From Chitinophagaceae bacterium (GTDB lineage Bacteria > Bacteroidota > Bacteroidia > Chitinophagales > Chitinophagaceae): a stretch of DNA of 64,000 nt. The notes below the pieces were generated by a model, which was not told the origin of the DNA, did no database searches, and saw only the letters and a list, made by a program, of their open reading frames with translations. Below, one piece after another: positions 48,410 through 58,842 of this stretch. Positions within the stretch are counted from its first letter, which is position 1, and every line of letters starts with the position of its first letter. The stretch covers positions 1 through 64,000 of the forward strand of contig JANPZZ010000014.1 in the NCBI GenBank assembly GCA_024707305.1, written 5' to 3'. The position numbers were made by a program, and so were the translations under genes.

Positions 48410-49327
48410 ACCCTTTAAAGGAGTTGCCAATATATCCTCCCAGTTCCATCAACCAGGCAATACCCAGATGCACCACCAATCCGCCATAAATATTGCGACT
48501 GTGATAGGAAACAATACCCAAAAGGAGTCCACCAAAATAAGAACTGATACATTCTCCTAACGGTTTGCCGAAATGGATGGAGCAATAGAAACAGGCCATG
48601 GGAAGAATGGCATCTTTTCCCAGCCATCTGCTAAAACCGATCACCAGGAATCCGCGGAAAAAAACTTCAATAGAAATAAAGTCAGATCCATACCCTAATT
48701 CGAAAAACAATTTATACAACCAGCCCGGTTGGGCAGCTTCGGGCAGCGGTATCACCTGTTTCAACTTCGGATAGGTATTTAAAAAATCTGGCTGTGTGGA
48801 GGCAGCTGCAATCAACGGAACCATCATCAGCAACATCAGAAAATAGGGTTTCCATTTAAAGGCCGAACTTTTCAACCCAAGCACCTCGCCGGGTCGGCCC
48901 ATCGTACCAGCAAGTATCCAAAGCATAATCAACAATACAAAGAGTCGCAACGGCCAGTATAAAACCTTATTCCAGTAGAGCTCCCAATCACGCGTTGCAA
49001 ATATGTCGAGATAGGTGGTTAGACCGACTTTAACCGCAAATAACAAAGGAGCCGAGAAAAGGAGCAATACAACCCAGCACTTTAGCGAATATTTCCCGCG
49101 ATGATTAACCAGATGAATGATCAAAGCCGGAAAAAAGCCAGGCTATAAACAATTGCCGGCGCAGTAAATGCAGGCATCAGCAGTCCTTCCCACATATAAA
49201 TTTTTCCTTCCAGATCATGGGCGTAGTTCAGGTACACCAGAATGGCAATCCAAATTGAACATAACAGAAACCGTGTTGTGTTGAGCTCCCTTATGTACTG
49301 TCTCAGGTAGCAGATGATTGTTCGCAT
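48408..49327 (-). CDS. CPBP-family intramembrane protease-like protein, one frame break
   Basis: About 306 residues after repair, with about eight membrane helices. One A is missing in the run 49131-49136 (plus strand); with it, MRTIICYLRQYIRELNTTRF continues into FFPALIIHLVNHRGKY. CPBP (Rce1-like) motif 1 is normally EExxxR; here it is IEVFFRGFL, so the first Glu, catalytic in characterised members, is Ile. Motif 2 (CSIHFGKPLGE) and a later His (VVHLGIAWLMELG) are kept. It may be a variant or inactive protease. The start is ATG 49327..49325. Confidence 0.78.
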
Positions 49328-49379
49328 GGCAACAAAAGTAACGCGCAGGGAGGAAAATGTGGCCATACGTGAGGCGTGA

Positions 49380-49618
49380 GATTCGTGATTCGGCAAACGG
49401 CAAGCGGCAAACGTGAAAGGAAAATGAGGAAATGGGAGAATGCGTTATTCAGGTATACATATCGATATTTCTACGCTTCCACATTTGCCGATTGCCGTTT
49501 GCCGCTTGCCATTTGCCGATTCTCAAGCCACAGGTATTTTCTCATTTCCCCATTTCCACATTTCCTCATTTCTCATTTTCTCATTTTCTCATTTCCCCAT
49601 TTTCTCATTTCCACATTC
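49380..49618. repeat. Composite repeat cassette (GGCAAACG and CACATTTCC types), head-to-head
   Basis: Left: GATTCGGCAAACGGCAAGCG (49388 on) and GAAAATGAGGAAATGGG. Right: CCACATTTGCCGATTGCC, GTTTGCCGCTTGCC and GCCGATTC (about 49478-49525), the reverse complement of the left unit, then repeated CATTTCCCCATTTTCTC units to 49618. The halves can fold into a long stem. Frames through it give HFLISHFLIFS-like peptides only. Confidence 0.8.
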
Positions 49619-49620
49619 GT

Positions 49621-49628
49621 TACATTTG
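49621..49628 (+). promoter_or_regulatory. -7 promoter box, 4 bases before the phytase-like gene
   Basis: TACATTTG, exact TAnnTTTG, then TCCT and the ATG at 49633. Confidence 0.6.
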
Positions 49629-49632
49629 TCCT

Positions 49633-50748
49633 ATGAAGAAATGGCTTATTATCAGCATCGTAATGCTTACGGTAAGCGCCTGCGGGGTAATGAATCGTGT
49701 GGGTAAACTGCGACCGGTTTCAATGCGTTTTCTCGATATGAAACAAATCCCGTCAAACCTGCAGTTTGAGAATACAAATGTGCGCGGGTTGTCGGGTATT
49801 GACTACAATCCAACGCTCGACGAGTATTATATCATTTGCGACGACCGTTCGGAGCGGCAGCCTTCACGCTACTACACTGCCAAAATCAAGCTGAATAAAT
49901 ACAGGCTCGACAGCTTTTTTGTAACGCGTGTGGATACGCTTCGCAATGATGCGGGACGTCCCTTTGCTTATCGCGAAACAGACCCGGAGTCGATTCGCTA
50001 TGATGCAACTTCGGGTTTTCTGGTTTGGACCAGCGAAGGAGAGAGAACCCCTCAACGTTCGGTTTATACGCAACCAACCATCCGCCTCATCAAAAAGGAG
50101 GGATGGGTGCTGGATAGTTTTCCTTTGCCAACACGCTTTCGATTCAACAGCAACCCTATTGGCGCGCGCGACAACGGAACGCTGGAAGGAATGAGTTATA
50201 CACCCGATTACCGCCAACTATGGCTGAGTGTGGAGGAACCTTTGTATGAAGATGGTCCCCGCATCGATACACATTATAACGACAGCTATCTCCGCTTTTT
50301 CGGATTTGACCGGTTCTCAAAAAACCAGGTAGGTGAATATGCATACAAAGCGGATAAAGTTGCACATGGCCCACGCCCCACTTCCGCTTATCGTATCAAT
50401 GGTATATCTGAAATGTTGTTTCTCGATAGCACTCGCATTCTCGTGATGGAAAGATCGTATAGCACCGGAAGAGATGGCTGTACGATTAAGATTTACCTCG
50501 CAGATTTCAAAAATGCAACCGACATCAGAAAGATTGAATCATTGCAAAACCAACCCGCGGTAATACCCATGGAGAAATCCCTTTTATTCAATCTTGACGA
50601 CCTGGGACGTTATATTGATAATGTAGAAGGCATTTGCTTTGGTCCCAAACTGCCCAACGGAAAACGTTCTATCATTCTTGTGAGCGATGATAACTTCAGT
50701 AATACACAGGAGACGCAGTTGTATTTATTTGAACTGACTGAGAAATAA
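49633..50748 (+). CDS. Esterase-like/phytase-like domain lipoprotein
   Basis: 371 residues from MKKWLIISIVMLTVSACGVM, with lipobox VSAC; the longer frame from 49432 runs through repeat DNA and past the promoter box, so it is rejected. The body matches the phytase-like esterase domain: VRGLSGIDYNPTLDEYYIIC (DDRS follows), DPESIRYD, DNGTLEGMSYTPD, RINGISEMLFLDSTRILVME and VEGICFGPKLPNGKR. Members are beta-propeller-like envelope proteins with predicted phosphoesterase activity; substrate unknown. Confidence 0.88.
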   Translation: MKKWLIISIVMLTVSACGVMNRVGKLRPVSMRFLDMKQIPSNLQFENTNVRGLSGIDYNPTLDEYYIICDDRSERQPSRYYTAKIKLNKYRLDSFFVTRVDTLRNDAGRPFAYRETDPESIRYDATSGFLVWTSEGERTPQRSVYTQPTIRLIKKEGWVLDSFPLPTRFRFNSNPIGARDNGTLEGMSYTPDYRQLWLSVEEPLYEDGPRIDTHYNDSYLRFFGFDRFSKNQVGEYAYKADKVAHGPRPTSAYRINGISEMLFLDSTRILVMERSYSTGRDGCTIKIYLADFKNATDIRKIESLQNQPAVIPMEKSLLFNLDDLGRYIDNVEGICFGPKLPNGKRSIILVSDDNFSNTQETQLYLFELTEK

Positions 50749-50765
50749 AACTCTTCCAAATTATT

Positions 50766-50800
50766 ACAAGACAGCCTGCATTTTTTGCAGGCTGTCTTGT
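50766..50800. terminator. Bidirectional terminator
   Basis: Perfect 15-bp stem ACAAGACAGCCTGCA / TGCAGGCTGTCTTGT with a loop of T. It serves the convergent phytase-like and DUF2268 genes. Confidence 0.9.
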
Positions 50801-50827
50801 ATTATGAATAATCCGTTTCAGTTAGTG

Positions 50828-52093
50828 TCAGGGTAGTTTGCTCATCATCTCATCATAGCGACTTTTCTTAAGAATCGTTTTGGCGCTTTTGAATTCAAGC
50901 AATTCTTTTATCGCTTTCTTTTTATTCTTCGCCTGATCGTAATAAGCTTTACAAATTTCGTATCCTACATAATAGCCCAGGTCGGCCGGATGATCGGGCG
51001 TTTCCTGTGCTGAGTTCGCTATCCAGTTGTAGGCACGATTCAAATACATTTCCTTTTTAAACCTTTCCCATATTTCCTTCTTACGGGTGGCTGCGAAAAT
51101 ATGTTGCCGCTGACTTGGATTTTTTCCTGTTACAAGTTCACAGATAAAATCAGCCATTCCCTCCACCAATGCATTTGCAAGCAGGGTAGTATCCCAGTTT
51201 AATTTTGTTTGCTGAAAGTGTATTTGTTCATGCATCGCGATGGTTGGAAGTTGAGAAAAGTCGTTGAAGTTGTTTTTTTCCCATAAGCTCAATTCATCCT
51301 GCGGAATATCGGGTGTACGGGCAATCTGATCAACGCCCAGTAAAAGACCTACATCGGATACGGTACCCGCGGAGTTCCATCTTCCGATCATAAAATACAT
51401 ATCGGGGAATACAGCGTCATCATAAAGTGATTTTAATTTGTCAAAATAGGCATACATAGAGTCCTTTAGCTGATCAACGCGGAGCGTATTCTCACGGATG
51501 GCAGCATAGAATTTTGGTTTCTTACGCTGGTTGTTAACAAATGCGGGTATGTTACCTATTTTATAAGAGAAATAATCCTTCAAACCAGGAGAGGCTTTCT
51601 CAAAATAATGTTTCAAAAAAATGGACTCGCGGTTGGCGGTATCTTCAAGTGCGAGATCATATGCTTTCCAAAAGTTATGGATGTCGGAGGTTACTACACG
51701 AGCATTCCGGGGCTCTTTCATCGCATCGCGCTGCTTTTTTAAATGATCAACCAACGGTTTCCATCTCGGGTCTTTTCGGAGGGAAGCGAGGTCAGCATCG
51801 GAAGTCATTTGATCATAATTCCGATAGCCTAACCCGTAAACAGCTTTCTCAAGCGTTACAAATGCCTTCTCTATATCATTACCCAATGCATAACTCGAAG
51901 CCGCATTATAGTAGAACTGTTTGGGGTTTAAAAAGCCCGCTAAACTATCTGCAGCCAGTTGGTATCTGGCGCCTGCGTTTAACCATTCTTTGGCTTTATA
52001 CAAACTGTCTGCTTCGCGACTCAATCTCGTGGACTGTGCATTTGTAATTTCTGCAATAAATAATGCGAAAATTGCTGCGTAGTATTTCATCAT
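50828..52093 (-). CDS. Exported DUF2268-type zinc metalloprotease with N-terminal TPR-like part
   Basis: 421 residues. Signal peptide MMKYYAAIFALFIAEITNAQ. Residues about 25-110 are TPR-like helices (ADSLYKAKEWLNAGARYQLA; YNAASSYALGNDIEKAFVTL). The C-terminal half has the zinc motif TIAMHEQIHFQQ (HExxH) and LVEGMADFICELVTG, whose Glu would be the third ligand, as in the DUF2268 gluzincins. Likely periplasmic. It is divergent from a penicillin acylase family gene 94 bases away; a shared role in envelope turnover is conceivable but unproven. Confidence 0.82.
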   Translation of the reverse strand: MMKYYAAIFALFIAEITNAQSTRLSREADSLYKAKEWLNAGARYQLAADSLAGFLNPKQFYYNAASSYALGNDIEKAFVTLEKAVYGLGYRNYDQMTSDADLASLRKDPRWKPLVDHLKKQRDAMKEPRNARVVTSDIHNFWKAYDLALEDTANRESIFLKHYFEKASPGLKDYFSYKIGNIPAFVNNQRKKPKFYAAIRENTLRVDQLKDSMYAYFDKLKSLYDDAVFPDMYFMIGRWNSAGTVSDVGLLLGVDQIARTPDIPQDELSLWEKNNFNDFSQLPTIAMHEQIHFQQTKLNWDTTLLANALVEGMADFICELVTGKNPSQRQHIFAATRKKEIWERFKKEMYLNRAYNWIANSAQETPDHPADLGYYVGYEICKAYYDQAKNKKKAIKELLEFKSAKTILKKSRYDEMMSKLP

Positions 52094-52186
52094 TTCCGTT
52101 TATGATTTTTTATTTTTTCGCAAGCGGTAAAGAAATCTATGAATAAATCAATTCTCTTTTTTATTTTCACTCAACACATTTTATAT

Positions 52187-54640
52187 ATGCGTTTAGTTCC
52201 ATTTATAATTTCTGCAATACTAACGACTGCCTTTATTTATGCGCTTGACCGTAGTTGGGGAACGGTACCTCCGCTGGGTCGCTTTCTCAGTCCGCAACAG
52301 GGTTTCTGGCAAAACGCAGAGCCTTTGAATTATGATTACAGCGATGAAATTAATTTTCCTTCGCTGAAAGGAAAGGTAAATATTTATTTTGATGAAAGGT
52401 TGGTGCCGCATGTCTTTGCTGACAACGATGAAGACCTTTATTTCGCACAGGGGTACCTGCATGCCCGTTTCCGACTGTTTCAGATGGATTTGCAAACCAG
52501 GGCGGCAGAAGGACGAGCAAGTGAAATAGCAGGTTCTGCAGCCATCAATTATGATAAAGAACAGCGTAGACTGGGAATGCGTTTTGCCGCAGAAAATGCG
52601 CTCGGCGAAATGGAAAAAGATGACCTGAGCAAGGCAGCATTCAGCGCTTATACAGCCGGTGTCAATGCATATATTGAAAGCCTGACTGAGAGCACGCTGC
52701 CTTTGGAATATAAACTCCTTGATTTTCGTCCGGAGCCGTGGACCAATCTTCGTACGGCTTTGCTGTTGAAAATGATGGCAAAGATGTTGTCGTCAGGAAC
52801 AGAATCTGACCTTGAGAATACCATTGCGCGTTCATTGTTTAAACCAGAACAACTGGCAGCGCTTTACCCGCAGGTAAATGATTCGTTGGCACCCATTGTT
52901 CCGAAGGGAACTCCTTTTCCTGCACCCACAGTGCAGCCCGTAGCGCCTGCCTCCGCTGATTCTTTGTACTTCCAATCACAAACCGGATTTACCCAGCGTG
53001 AAACTGATCGTCCCGATGCGGGAAATGGAAGTAATAACTGGGTAGTGGCTGGCTCTCGCACACAGTCTGGATCACCCATACTGGCGAATGACCCGCACCT
53101 TGAACTTTCGCTACCTTCCATCTGGTATGAAATGCAGCTAAACGGACCGGGTAGTAATGCATATGGCGTTTCACTTCCGGGAAGTCCTTTTATCATTATT
53201 GGATTAAACGACAGCATTGCATGGGGCGTAACGAATGCAGGGCGTGATGTAAAAGATTATTTCCAGATTAAATTCAAAGATGATACCCGCAGGGAATACT
53301 GGTACAATGGACAGTGGACGCCCACACGCCTGCGTGTAGAGGAAATAAAAGTAAAAGGCGGCAGGGTGGTTTATGATACCGTTGCCTACACGGAATTTGG
53401 TCCCGTTCAATTCGACAAAACTTTCGGTTCTCCAAATGGCAACGATGAAAATCTTGCAGTGCGTTGGATAGCCCATGAGCCCAGCAATGAAGGGCTGACA
53501 TTTTACAAATTGAACCGCGCTGCGAATTATAATGAATATGTAGAAGCAATTAGCACGTTCCAGTGTCCCGGGCAAAATTTTGTGTTTGCTTCTAAAACAG
53601 GTGATATAGCAATTTGGCAACAGGGAAAATTTCCCGCCCGTTGGAAGGGGCAGGGTTTATATGTAATGCCAGGTGAAGACAGCAGTTACAACTGGCAGGG
53701 CTTTATTCCACAACCTGAAAATCCGCATTCCCTCAATCCTGAACGCGGTTTCCTGGAAAGTGCCAATCAGCGTGCAGTAGATTCCACATACCCTTATTTT
53801 ATTCCCGGAGCTTATATTACTCCGAGAGGTATTGCCATAGAAAAGTTCCTGAGTAATATGAACCAGGTGACGGTGGCCGACATGATGCAACTGCAGTATA
53901 ATTATTTCAACGTTCAGGCTGAGATGTTGCGCCCGATATTGCTGAAATACGTTGACCGCTCCCAGTTGGATGATGCCGCTGCTGAATATCTGAAAGAACT
54001 CGAAAGTTGGAATTTACAGGCAGAACCCAATTCTAAAGGACAAACAATTTTTGTAGCATGGTGGGACAGTCTCTATAAAAATATCTGGATCGATGATCTG
54101 GAAAAAGGTAATGGACTTGCTCCCTGGCCGGAGAGACAGCACACCCTTGAACTGCTGTTACGTGATAGCACTAATATGGGCTGGGTGGATGATGTGCGTA
54201 CCGAAGAGCGTGAAGAGCTGGCGCAGGTGATTACAAAATCAATGAAGCAGGCGACAACAGGATTGAATAATTTAAAAGGAGAGGGCCGACTGGAATGGTC
54301 GAAACGGATGCGTCCATCCGTGTATCATTTATTAAAACAAAACCTGTTGCCATTCGCGCGCACTGATCTTCCTGTTGGAGGCGATGGTAATATCATCAAT
54401 GCCATGAAACACAGCCATGGCCCCAGCTGGCGAATGATTGCGCATATGAGTGCACTCACTGAAGCATATGGAGTTTATCCCGGTGGGCAAAATGGAAATC
54501 CCGGCAGCCGTTTCTATGATAATTTTATTGATACCTGGGCGCGGGGCGAATATTTCCCATTGTGGATTATGAAAAAATCTGACGCTATCGACAGAAAAGT
54601 GAAGTGGACCTTAACCCTTTCAAACAAAAACAACAACTAA
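52187..54640 (+). CDS. Penicillin acylase family protein (N-terminal nucleophile hydrolase)
   Basis: About 817 residues from MRLVPFIISAILTTAFIYAL (ATG 52187), which gives a clean signal/anchor; an upstream ATG at 52139 would add 16 residues. Order: alpha chain (HVFADNDEDLYFAQGYLHAR, FQMDLQTRAAEGRASEIAGS), spacer, then the self-cleavage site GNGSNNWVVAG, with Ser as the new N-terminal nucleophile of the beta chain, and ANDPHLELSLPSIWYEM, then GVTNAGRDVKDYFQI. Such enzymes hydrolyse beta-lactams, acyl-homoserine lactones or other amides in the periplasm; this one's substrate is unknown. Confidence 0.93.
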   Translation: MRLVPFIISAILTTAFIYALDRSWGTVPPLGRFLSPQQGFWQNAEPLNYDYSDEINFPSLKGKVNIYFDERLVPHVFADNDEDLYFAQGYLHARFRLFQMDLQTRAAEGRASEIAGSAAINYDKEQRRLGMRFAAENALGEMEKDDLSKAAFSAYTAGVNAYIESLTESTLPLEYKLLDFRPEPWTNLRTALLLKMMAKMLSSGTESDLENTIARSLFKPEQLAALYPQVNDSLAPIVPKGTPFPAPTVQPVAPASADSLYFQSQTGFTQRETDRPDAGNGSNNWVVAGSRTQSGSPILANDPHLELSLPSIWYEMQLNGPGSNAYGVSLPGSPFIIIGLNDSIAWGVTNAGRDVKDYFQIKFKDDTRREYWYNGQWTPTRLRVEEIKVKGGRVVYDTVAYTEFGPVQFDKTFGSPNGNDENLAVRWIAHEPSNEGLTFYKLNRAANYNEYVEAISTFQCPGQNFVFASKTGDIAIWQQGKFPARWKGQGLYVMPGEDSSYNWQGFIPQPENPHSLNPERGFLESANQRAVDSTYPYFIPGAYITPRGIAIEKFLSNMNQVTVADMMQLQYNYFNVQAEMLRPILLKYVDRSQLDDAAAEYLKELESWNLQAEPNSKGQTIFVAWWDSLYKNIWIDDLEKGNGLAPWPERQHTLELLLRDSTNMGWVDDVRTEEREELAQVITKSMKQATTGLNNLKGEGRLEWSKRMRPSVYHLLKQNLLPFARTDLPVGGDGNIINAMKHSHGPSWRMIAHMSALTEAYGVYPGGQNGNPGSRFYDNFIDTWARGEYFPLWIMKKSDAIDRKVKWTLTLSNKNNN

Positions 54641-54648
54641 GAATTCTA

Positions 54649-54686
54649 TTCGATTATCGACCGTCGATTTTTGAAGATCGATTACT
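54649..54686. repeat. GATCGA-type repeat copy
   Basis: CGATTATCGACCGTCGATTT then GAAGATCGATTAC between the acylase and the small membrane protein gene. Confidence 0.7.
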
Positions 54687-54698
54687 AAACTCAAACTC

Positions 54699-55040
54699 AT
54701 GAAATTTCTCGTCGCTGTTATACTCACTGCTATCCTTGCATACCTGGGAGGATTAATTCTACCCTGGTGGAGTCTGGTTATTGCCGCATTTACCGGAGGT
54801 GTATTAATATATCAATCTGCCTTCAGGGCCTATTTCGCAGGGTTTCTTGGCGTGTTCTTACTTTGGTCTGGTCTGGCATGGTGGGCCGACAAGGCTAACG
54901 AAAGCATACTTTCTTTACGTATTGCGCAATTGTTTCCCGGTCCTGATACTGCATTTTTTATCGTAATTCTTACCGGCCTGGTAGCTGGCCTGGTTGGCGG
55001 ACTTGGCGCGTTGACCGGGCATTTTCTGAGAAAGCGATGA
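54699..55040 (+). CDS. Small membrane protein of unknown function
   Basis: 113 residues, start ATG 54699. Nearly all hydrophobic, with about four helices: FLVAVILTAILAYLGGLILP, SLVIAAFTGGVLIYQSAF, YFAGFLGVFLLWSGLAWW and FFIVILTGLVAGLVGGLGAL. A short charged loop lies between helices three and four and the C-terminus is basic (HFLRKR). I do not recognise a family. Flanked on both sides by GATCGA-type repeats. Confidence 0.65.
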   Translation: MKFLVAVILTAILAYLGGLILPWWSLVIAAFTGGVLIYQSAFRAYFAGFLGVFLLWSGLAWWADKANESILSLRIAQLFPGPDTAFFIVILTGLVAGLVGGLGALTGHFLRKR

Positions 55041-55097
55041 TCGATGTTCGATGTTCGATGATCGTTGATCGATGATCGTTGTTCGATGGTCGGAGAG
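55036..55097. repeat. GATCGATG-type tandem repeat
   Basis: Units of GATCGATGTTCGATG, GATGATCGTTGATCGATG and GTTCGATGGTCGG in the same orientation, overlapping the last codons of the 54699 gene. Confidence 0.85.
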
Positions 55098-55177
55098 AGA
55101 TGAACGAAGGATTTACATTTTTGTAACAAAGAGGGTTCTATATTCGTTGCACTGCCGATATAAATTCGGTAACGCTT

Positions 55178-57672
55178 ATGCTGAGAATATTACCCCTGCT
55201 GTTTTCCTTTCTGTTTATTCAAAATATCAATGCTGGAAATATAAGTGGTGCCGTAACCGACGCTTCCGGAAATCCACTTGCTTATGCTTCCGTAACGGTG
55301 AAGGGAACTAATAAGGGTACCACGGCAAATAGTGTAGGTCGTTATAATTTAACACTCGCTCCAGGTAATTACACATTAATCGCCCAATACATCGGATATG
55401 CAAAAACGGAAAAAACGATCACGATTGGAGACTCTCCTGTTGTTGTTGATTTTGCATTGGAGCAACAAATGCTGACGCTGCAGGAAGTAGTAGTGAAAAG
55501 AGGGGAAGATCCCGCCTATGAGATTATCAGGCAGGCAATTAAAAAACGCGATTTTTATAACAACCAGGTTGATTCACTTTCGGTAAATGTTTATATCAAA
55601 GGACTACTTCGTTCGGGAGGTCTTCCAAAAAAGTTAATGGGCAAACCAATCGAACGTTCTGATGATGATGGCCTGGATTCCGCAGGAAAGGGAATTTTAT
55701 TCCTGTCAGAATCAGTAACACAAGTTGATCTTGTTCGACCCAACCTGGTGAAAATGCGCGTAATTTCTTCCAGGGAAAGTGGCGGGGGAATGGGACTGAG
55801 TTTTCCGTTTTTCATTAATTTTTACCAGAATAATGTAAGTGTCTTTGGCAACAACCTCAATCCTCGCGGGTTCATTTCGCCCATTGCAGACGGTGCTATT
55901 CATTACTACCGCTTTAAGTACGAAGGAAGTTTTGTGGAAGACGGTGTAATGATTAATACGATAACAGTTACGCCCCGAAGGAAAAATGAGCCATTGTTTC
56001 GTGGCACCATACAAATCACAGAAGACGACTGGCGCATCCACAGTTTGAATCTGGCGCTTTCAAAAGACCAACAACTTGAGCTGCTGGATACCATCCGGAT
56101 TTCACAAATACATACTCCCGTTGCAAGTGATATTTGGAAAACGCAGAACCAGGTTTTAGCGATCGATATTAATCAGTTTGGTTTTAAAGTGAATGGCAGT
56201 TTTGTAAACATTTATTCAGATTATGTAATCAATCCCGGATTTGATAAAAAGCATTTCGGCCGTACCATCATGAAATATGATACGGCTTACAACAAAAAAG
56301 ATTCCGTGTGGTGGAGCACCGTGCGTCCCGTGGCACTGGAAGCGGATGAGAAACGTGATTTCGTTTTTAAAGACAGCATCAGTCAGGCGCGACGGGATAC
56401 TTTGCGCTCGCGATATCATCTCGACTCTTTACGAGCCCGGAAACAGCCAATAACCATAAAGAAAATCGTCTGGTCGGGTCAGGGGTATACATTTTATGGT
56501 AAAAGATCTACCGTGAACTGGTCGATGAAGCCGTTGGTAAAGGGTCTAGAATACAATACTGTTGAAGGTGTGGTAATGAATCTTGCTCAGTCGCTGAGTA
56601 TTTCTCGGGCCCAAACGAAAAACAATTTGTCGATCGCTTTGAACAGCCGGTATGGTTTTTCAAAACAACACTTTAATATGTGGGGCTCTGTAAATGTAGC
56701 TCCCAAAAGTTTGGGATATCGTAATCGGTTTGTGAAATTGAGCGGTGGCAAACGCATTTCACAATTTAACCAGGATAATCCTATTGACAACCTCACCAAT
56801 GCCGCTTATACATTGTTGGCGAAAAAGAACTACATGAAATTGTATGAGAACTGGTTTGGTAGTGTTGAATACAACAACAAGCTTGAAAGTGGCTTACGTA
56901 TCAATGCGAAAGTGACTTATGAAGATCGGATCCCGGTTTGGAATACTACTGATTTTTCATTCTTTAAAAAAGAAAGGGAATTCCTTCCCAACCATCCGTA
57001 CGAATTAACAGATATGGGATTCAACCGGCATCAATCGTTGGTGGCGGGAATCAATCTGAGCTGGCAACCCGGACAGCATTATATAGAGTTTCCCAACCAT
57101 AAAGTGCCCGTGGGTTCTGATGCTCCGGTATTTGATATCGATTACCAACGCGGGTTCTCTGGTGTTTTTGGAAGCGATACAAGGTTTGATAAATGGAGAT
57201 TTTCAATATCAGATAACTTAAACCTGAAAATGGGAGGGAGTTTAAGTATCGCCTCGGAATTGGTGGTTTTATTAATAGCGATTCAGTCGGTATTCCCGAT
57301 CTGCAACATTTCAACGGAAACCAGACTTTCTACAATATGAAATACCTCAACAGCTTTCAACTGGCACCCTATTACAGGTATAGTAATGCAGAAAACTTTT
57401 TTGCTTTCGGACATGCAGAACATCATTTCAATGGTTTGCTGACGAATAAGATTCCTTTGTTGAATAAATTAAAATGGCATCTTGTTGCTGGTGCGAATAC
57501 ATTTTATGTAAACCGTGACAATTATTACCTCGAACTGTTTGCCGGACTGGAAAATATCCTGAAAATTTTCAGGGTGGATGTGGTTACGGCGATTCAGCCC
57601 GGGTTGGGGAATACCTGGGGTGTACGTGTGGGGCTGGGCGGCCTGATTGGCGGCAAGATGGTATTTCAATAG
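55178..57672 (+). CDS. DUF5686 protein with carboxypeptidase-like regulatory domain, one frame break
   Basis: About 832 residues after repair. Signal peptide LRILPLLFSFLFIQNINA. Residues about 20-105 form a CarboxypepD_reg-like domain (ISGAVTDASGNPLAYASVTV; GRYNLTLAPGNYTLIAQYIG). The rest is the DUF5686 region with RGEDPAYEIIRQAIKKRDFY and a C-terminal outer-membrane barrel ending VRVGLGGLIGGKMVFQ. One T is missing near 57242; with it the join reads GGSFKYRLGIGGFINSD. The family is common in Bacteroidota and probably outer-membrane, with no proven function. Without repair the protein seems to end at 57340. Confidence 0.85.
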
Positions 57673-57731
57673 CCTTACCGTTTAACGACGGTTCGTTTCC
57701 AACCACCTTTCGGGAAAGCAGAATTTTCACT

Positions 57732-57739
57732 AAATTTGC
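57732..57739 (+). promoter_or_regulatory. -7 promoter box upstream of trhO
   Basis: TAAATTTG, exact TAnnTTTG. The leader of about 70 bases contains a small CCCGC/GCGGG hairpin (57786-57798) before the ATG. Confidence 0.5.
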
Positions 57740-57813
57740 CGCGAAATTTGGTTCAGCCTGCAACTGACCAATTAAACTTTAATTTCCCGCTTTGCGGGAT
57801 CAAATTTCGAAAA

Positions 57814-58842
57814 ATGGCTCTTCATAACCGTGTCTCCCGTCAGGAGTTGAAGGAGCGTATCCGCCAGGATTCGACTCCAAGAACTACGATCTCTTTTTAT
57901 TGCTATTTCCCAGTAAGTGATCCTACTGCTTTTCGTAATGAGTTGTATCTGCAACTTTCGAACTTCGACGTTTTGGGAAGAATCTATGTGGCTGCAGAAG
58001 GTATCAATGCGCAGGTCAGTGTGCCTACTGCAAATTTTGACGCATTCCGGGAATACCTCTATTCCATCGAACCCTTAAACGGGCTACGATTGAATGTTGC
58101 CGTTGATGACGACGGTAAATCGTTTTATGTGCTGGATATCAAAGTCAGGCCCAAAATCGTAGCCGACGGAATTGAAGATGCTTCCTTTAGTATGGAACGC
58201 AAAGGCAGGTATGTAAATGCAGAAGAGTTTAATCGCCTCACTGATGATCCCAATACGATTGTAATCGATATGCGGAATCATTATGAGTTTGAAGTGGGAC
58301 ATTTTGAGAAAGCAATTGAAATTCCCAGCGACACTTTTCGCGAACAATTGCCAATGGCTGTAGAAATGATGCGACCTTATCAGGATAAGAATATCATCAT
58401 GTATTGCACCGGTGGTATTCGTTGCGAAAAGGCTTCAGCATTTATGCTTCATGAAGGCTTTCAAAATGTATTTCACCTGGAAGGGGGCATTATTAACTAC
58501 ACCAACCTGGTAAAAGAAAAAGGGTTGCCTAACAAATTCCATGGAAAAAACTTTGTGTTTGACCAGCGACTGGGTGAGCGCATCACGGATGAAATCATCG
58601 CGCAATGTCACCAGTGTGGTGAACCTGCCGATACCCATGTAAACTGCGTAAACGATGCCTGCCACCTGTTGTTTATTCAGTGTGAAAAATGTAAAGCTGA
58701 ATATGAAGGCTGCTGCAGCAAAGAATGCCAGGAGATAATTCATCTTCCTGAAGCAGAACAAAAGAAAATACGCGCCGGTGTTGATAAAGGCCGCAACGTT
58801 TTTCATAAATCAAAAGAACGCAGTGTAAAACGTGAGAAGTAG
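57814..58842 (+). CDS. trhO: tRNA uridine(34) hydroxylase, rhodanese-domain (TrhO/YceA family)
   Basis: 342 residues from [20 protein letters not shown]; an upstream in-frame ATG at 57736 lies beside the promoter box and adds atypical residues. TrhO makes 5-hydroxyuridine at tRNA position 34. The N-terminal ferredoxin-like domain ([15 protein letters not shown]) precedes the rhodanese domain ([20 protein letters not shown]) with active-site Cys in [16 protein letters not shown]. The C-terminus has a cysteine-rich zinc-type region ([30 protein letters not shown]). Single gene with its own terminator. Confidence 0.94.
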   Translation: MALHNRVSRQELKERIRQDSTPRTTISFYCYFPVSDPTAFRNELYLQLSNFDVLGRIYVAAEGINAQVSVPTANFDAFREYLYSIEPLNGLRLNVAVDDDGKSFYVLDIKVRPKIVADGIEDASFSMERKGRYVNAEEFNRLTDDPNTIVIDMRNHYEFEVGHFEKAIEIPSDTFREQLPMAVEMMRPYQDKNIIMYCTGGIRCEKASAFMLHEGFQNVFHLEGGIINYTNLVKEKGLPNKFHGKNFVFDQRLGERITDEIIAQCHQCGEPADTHVNCVNDACHLLFIQCEKCKAEYEGCCSKECQEIIHLPEAEQKKIRAGVDKGRNVFHKSKERSVKREK

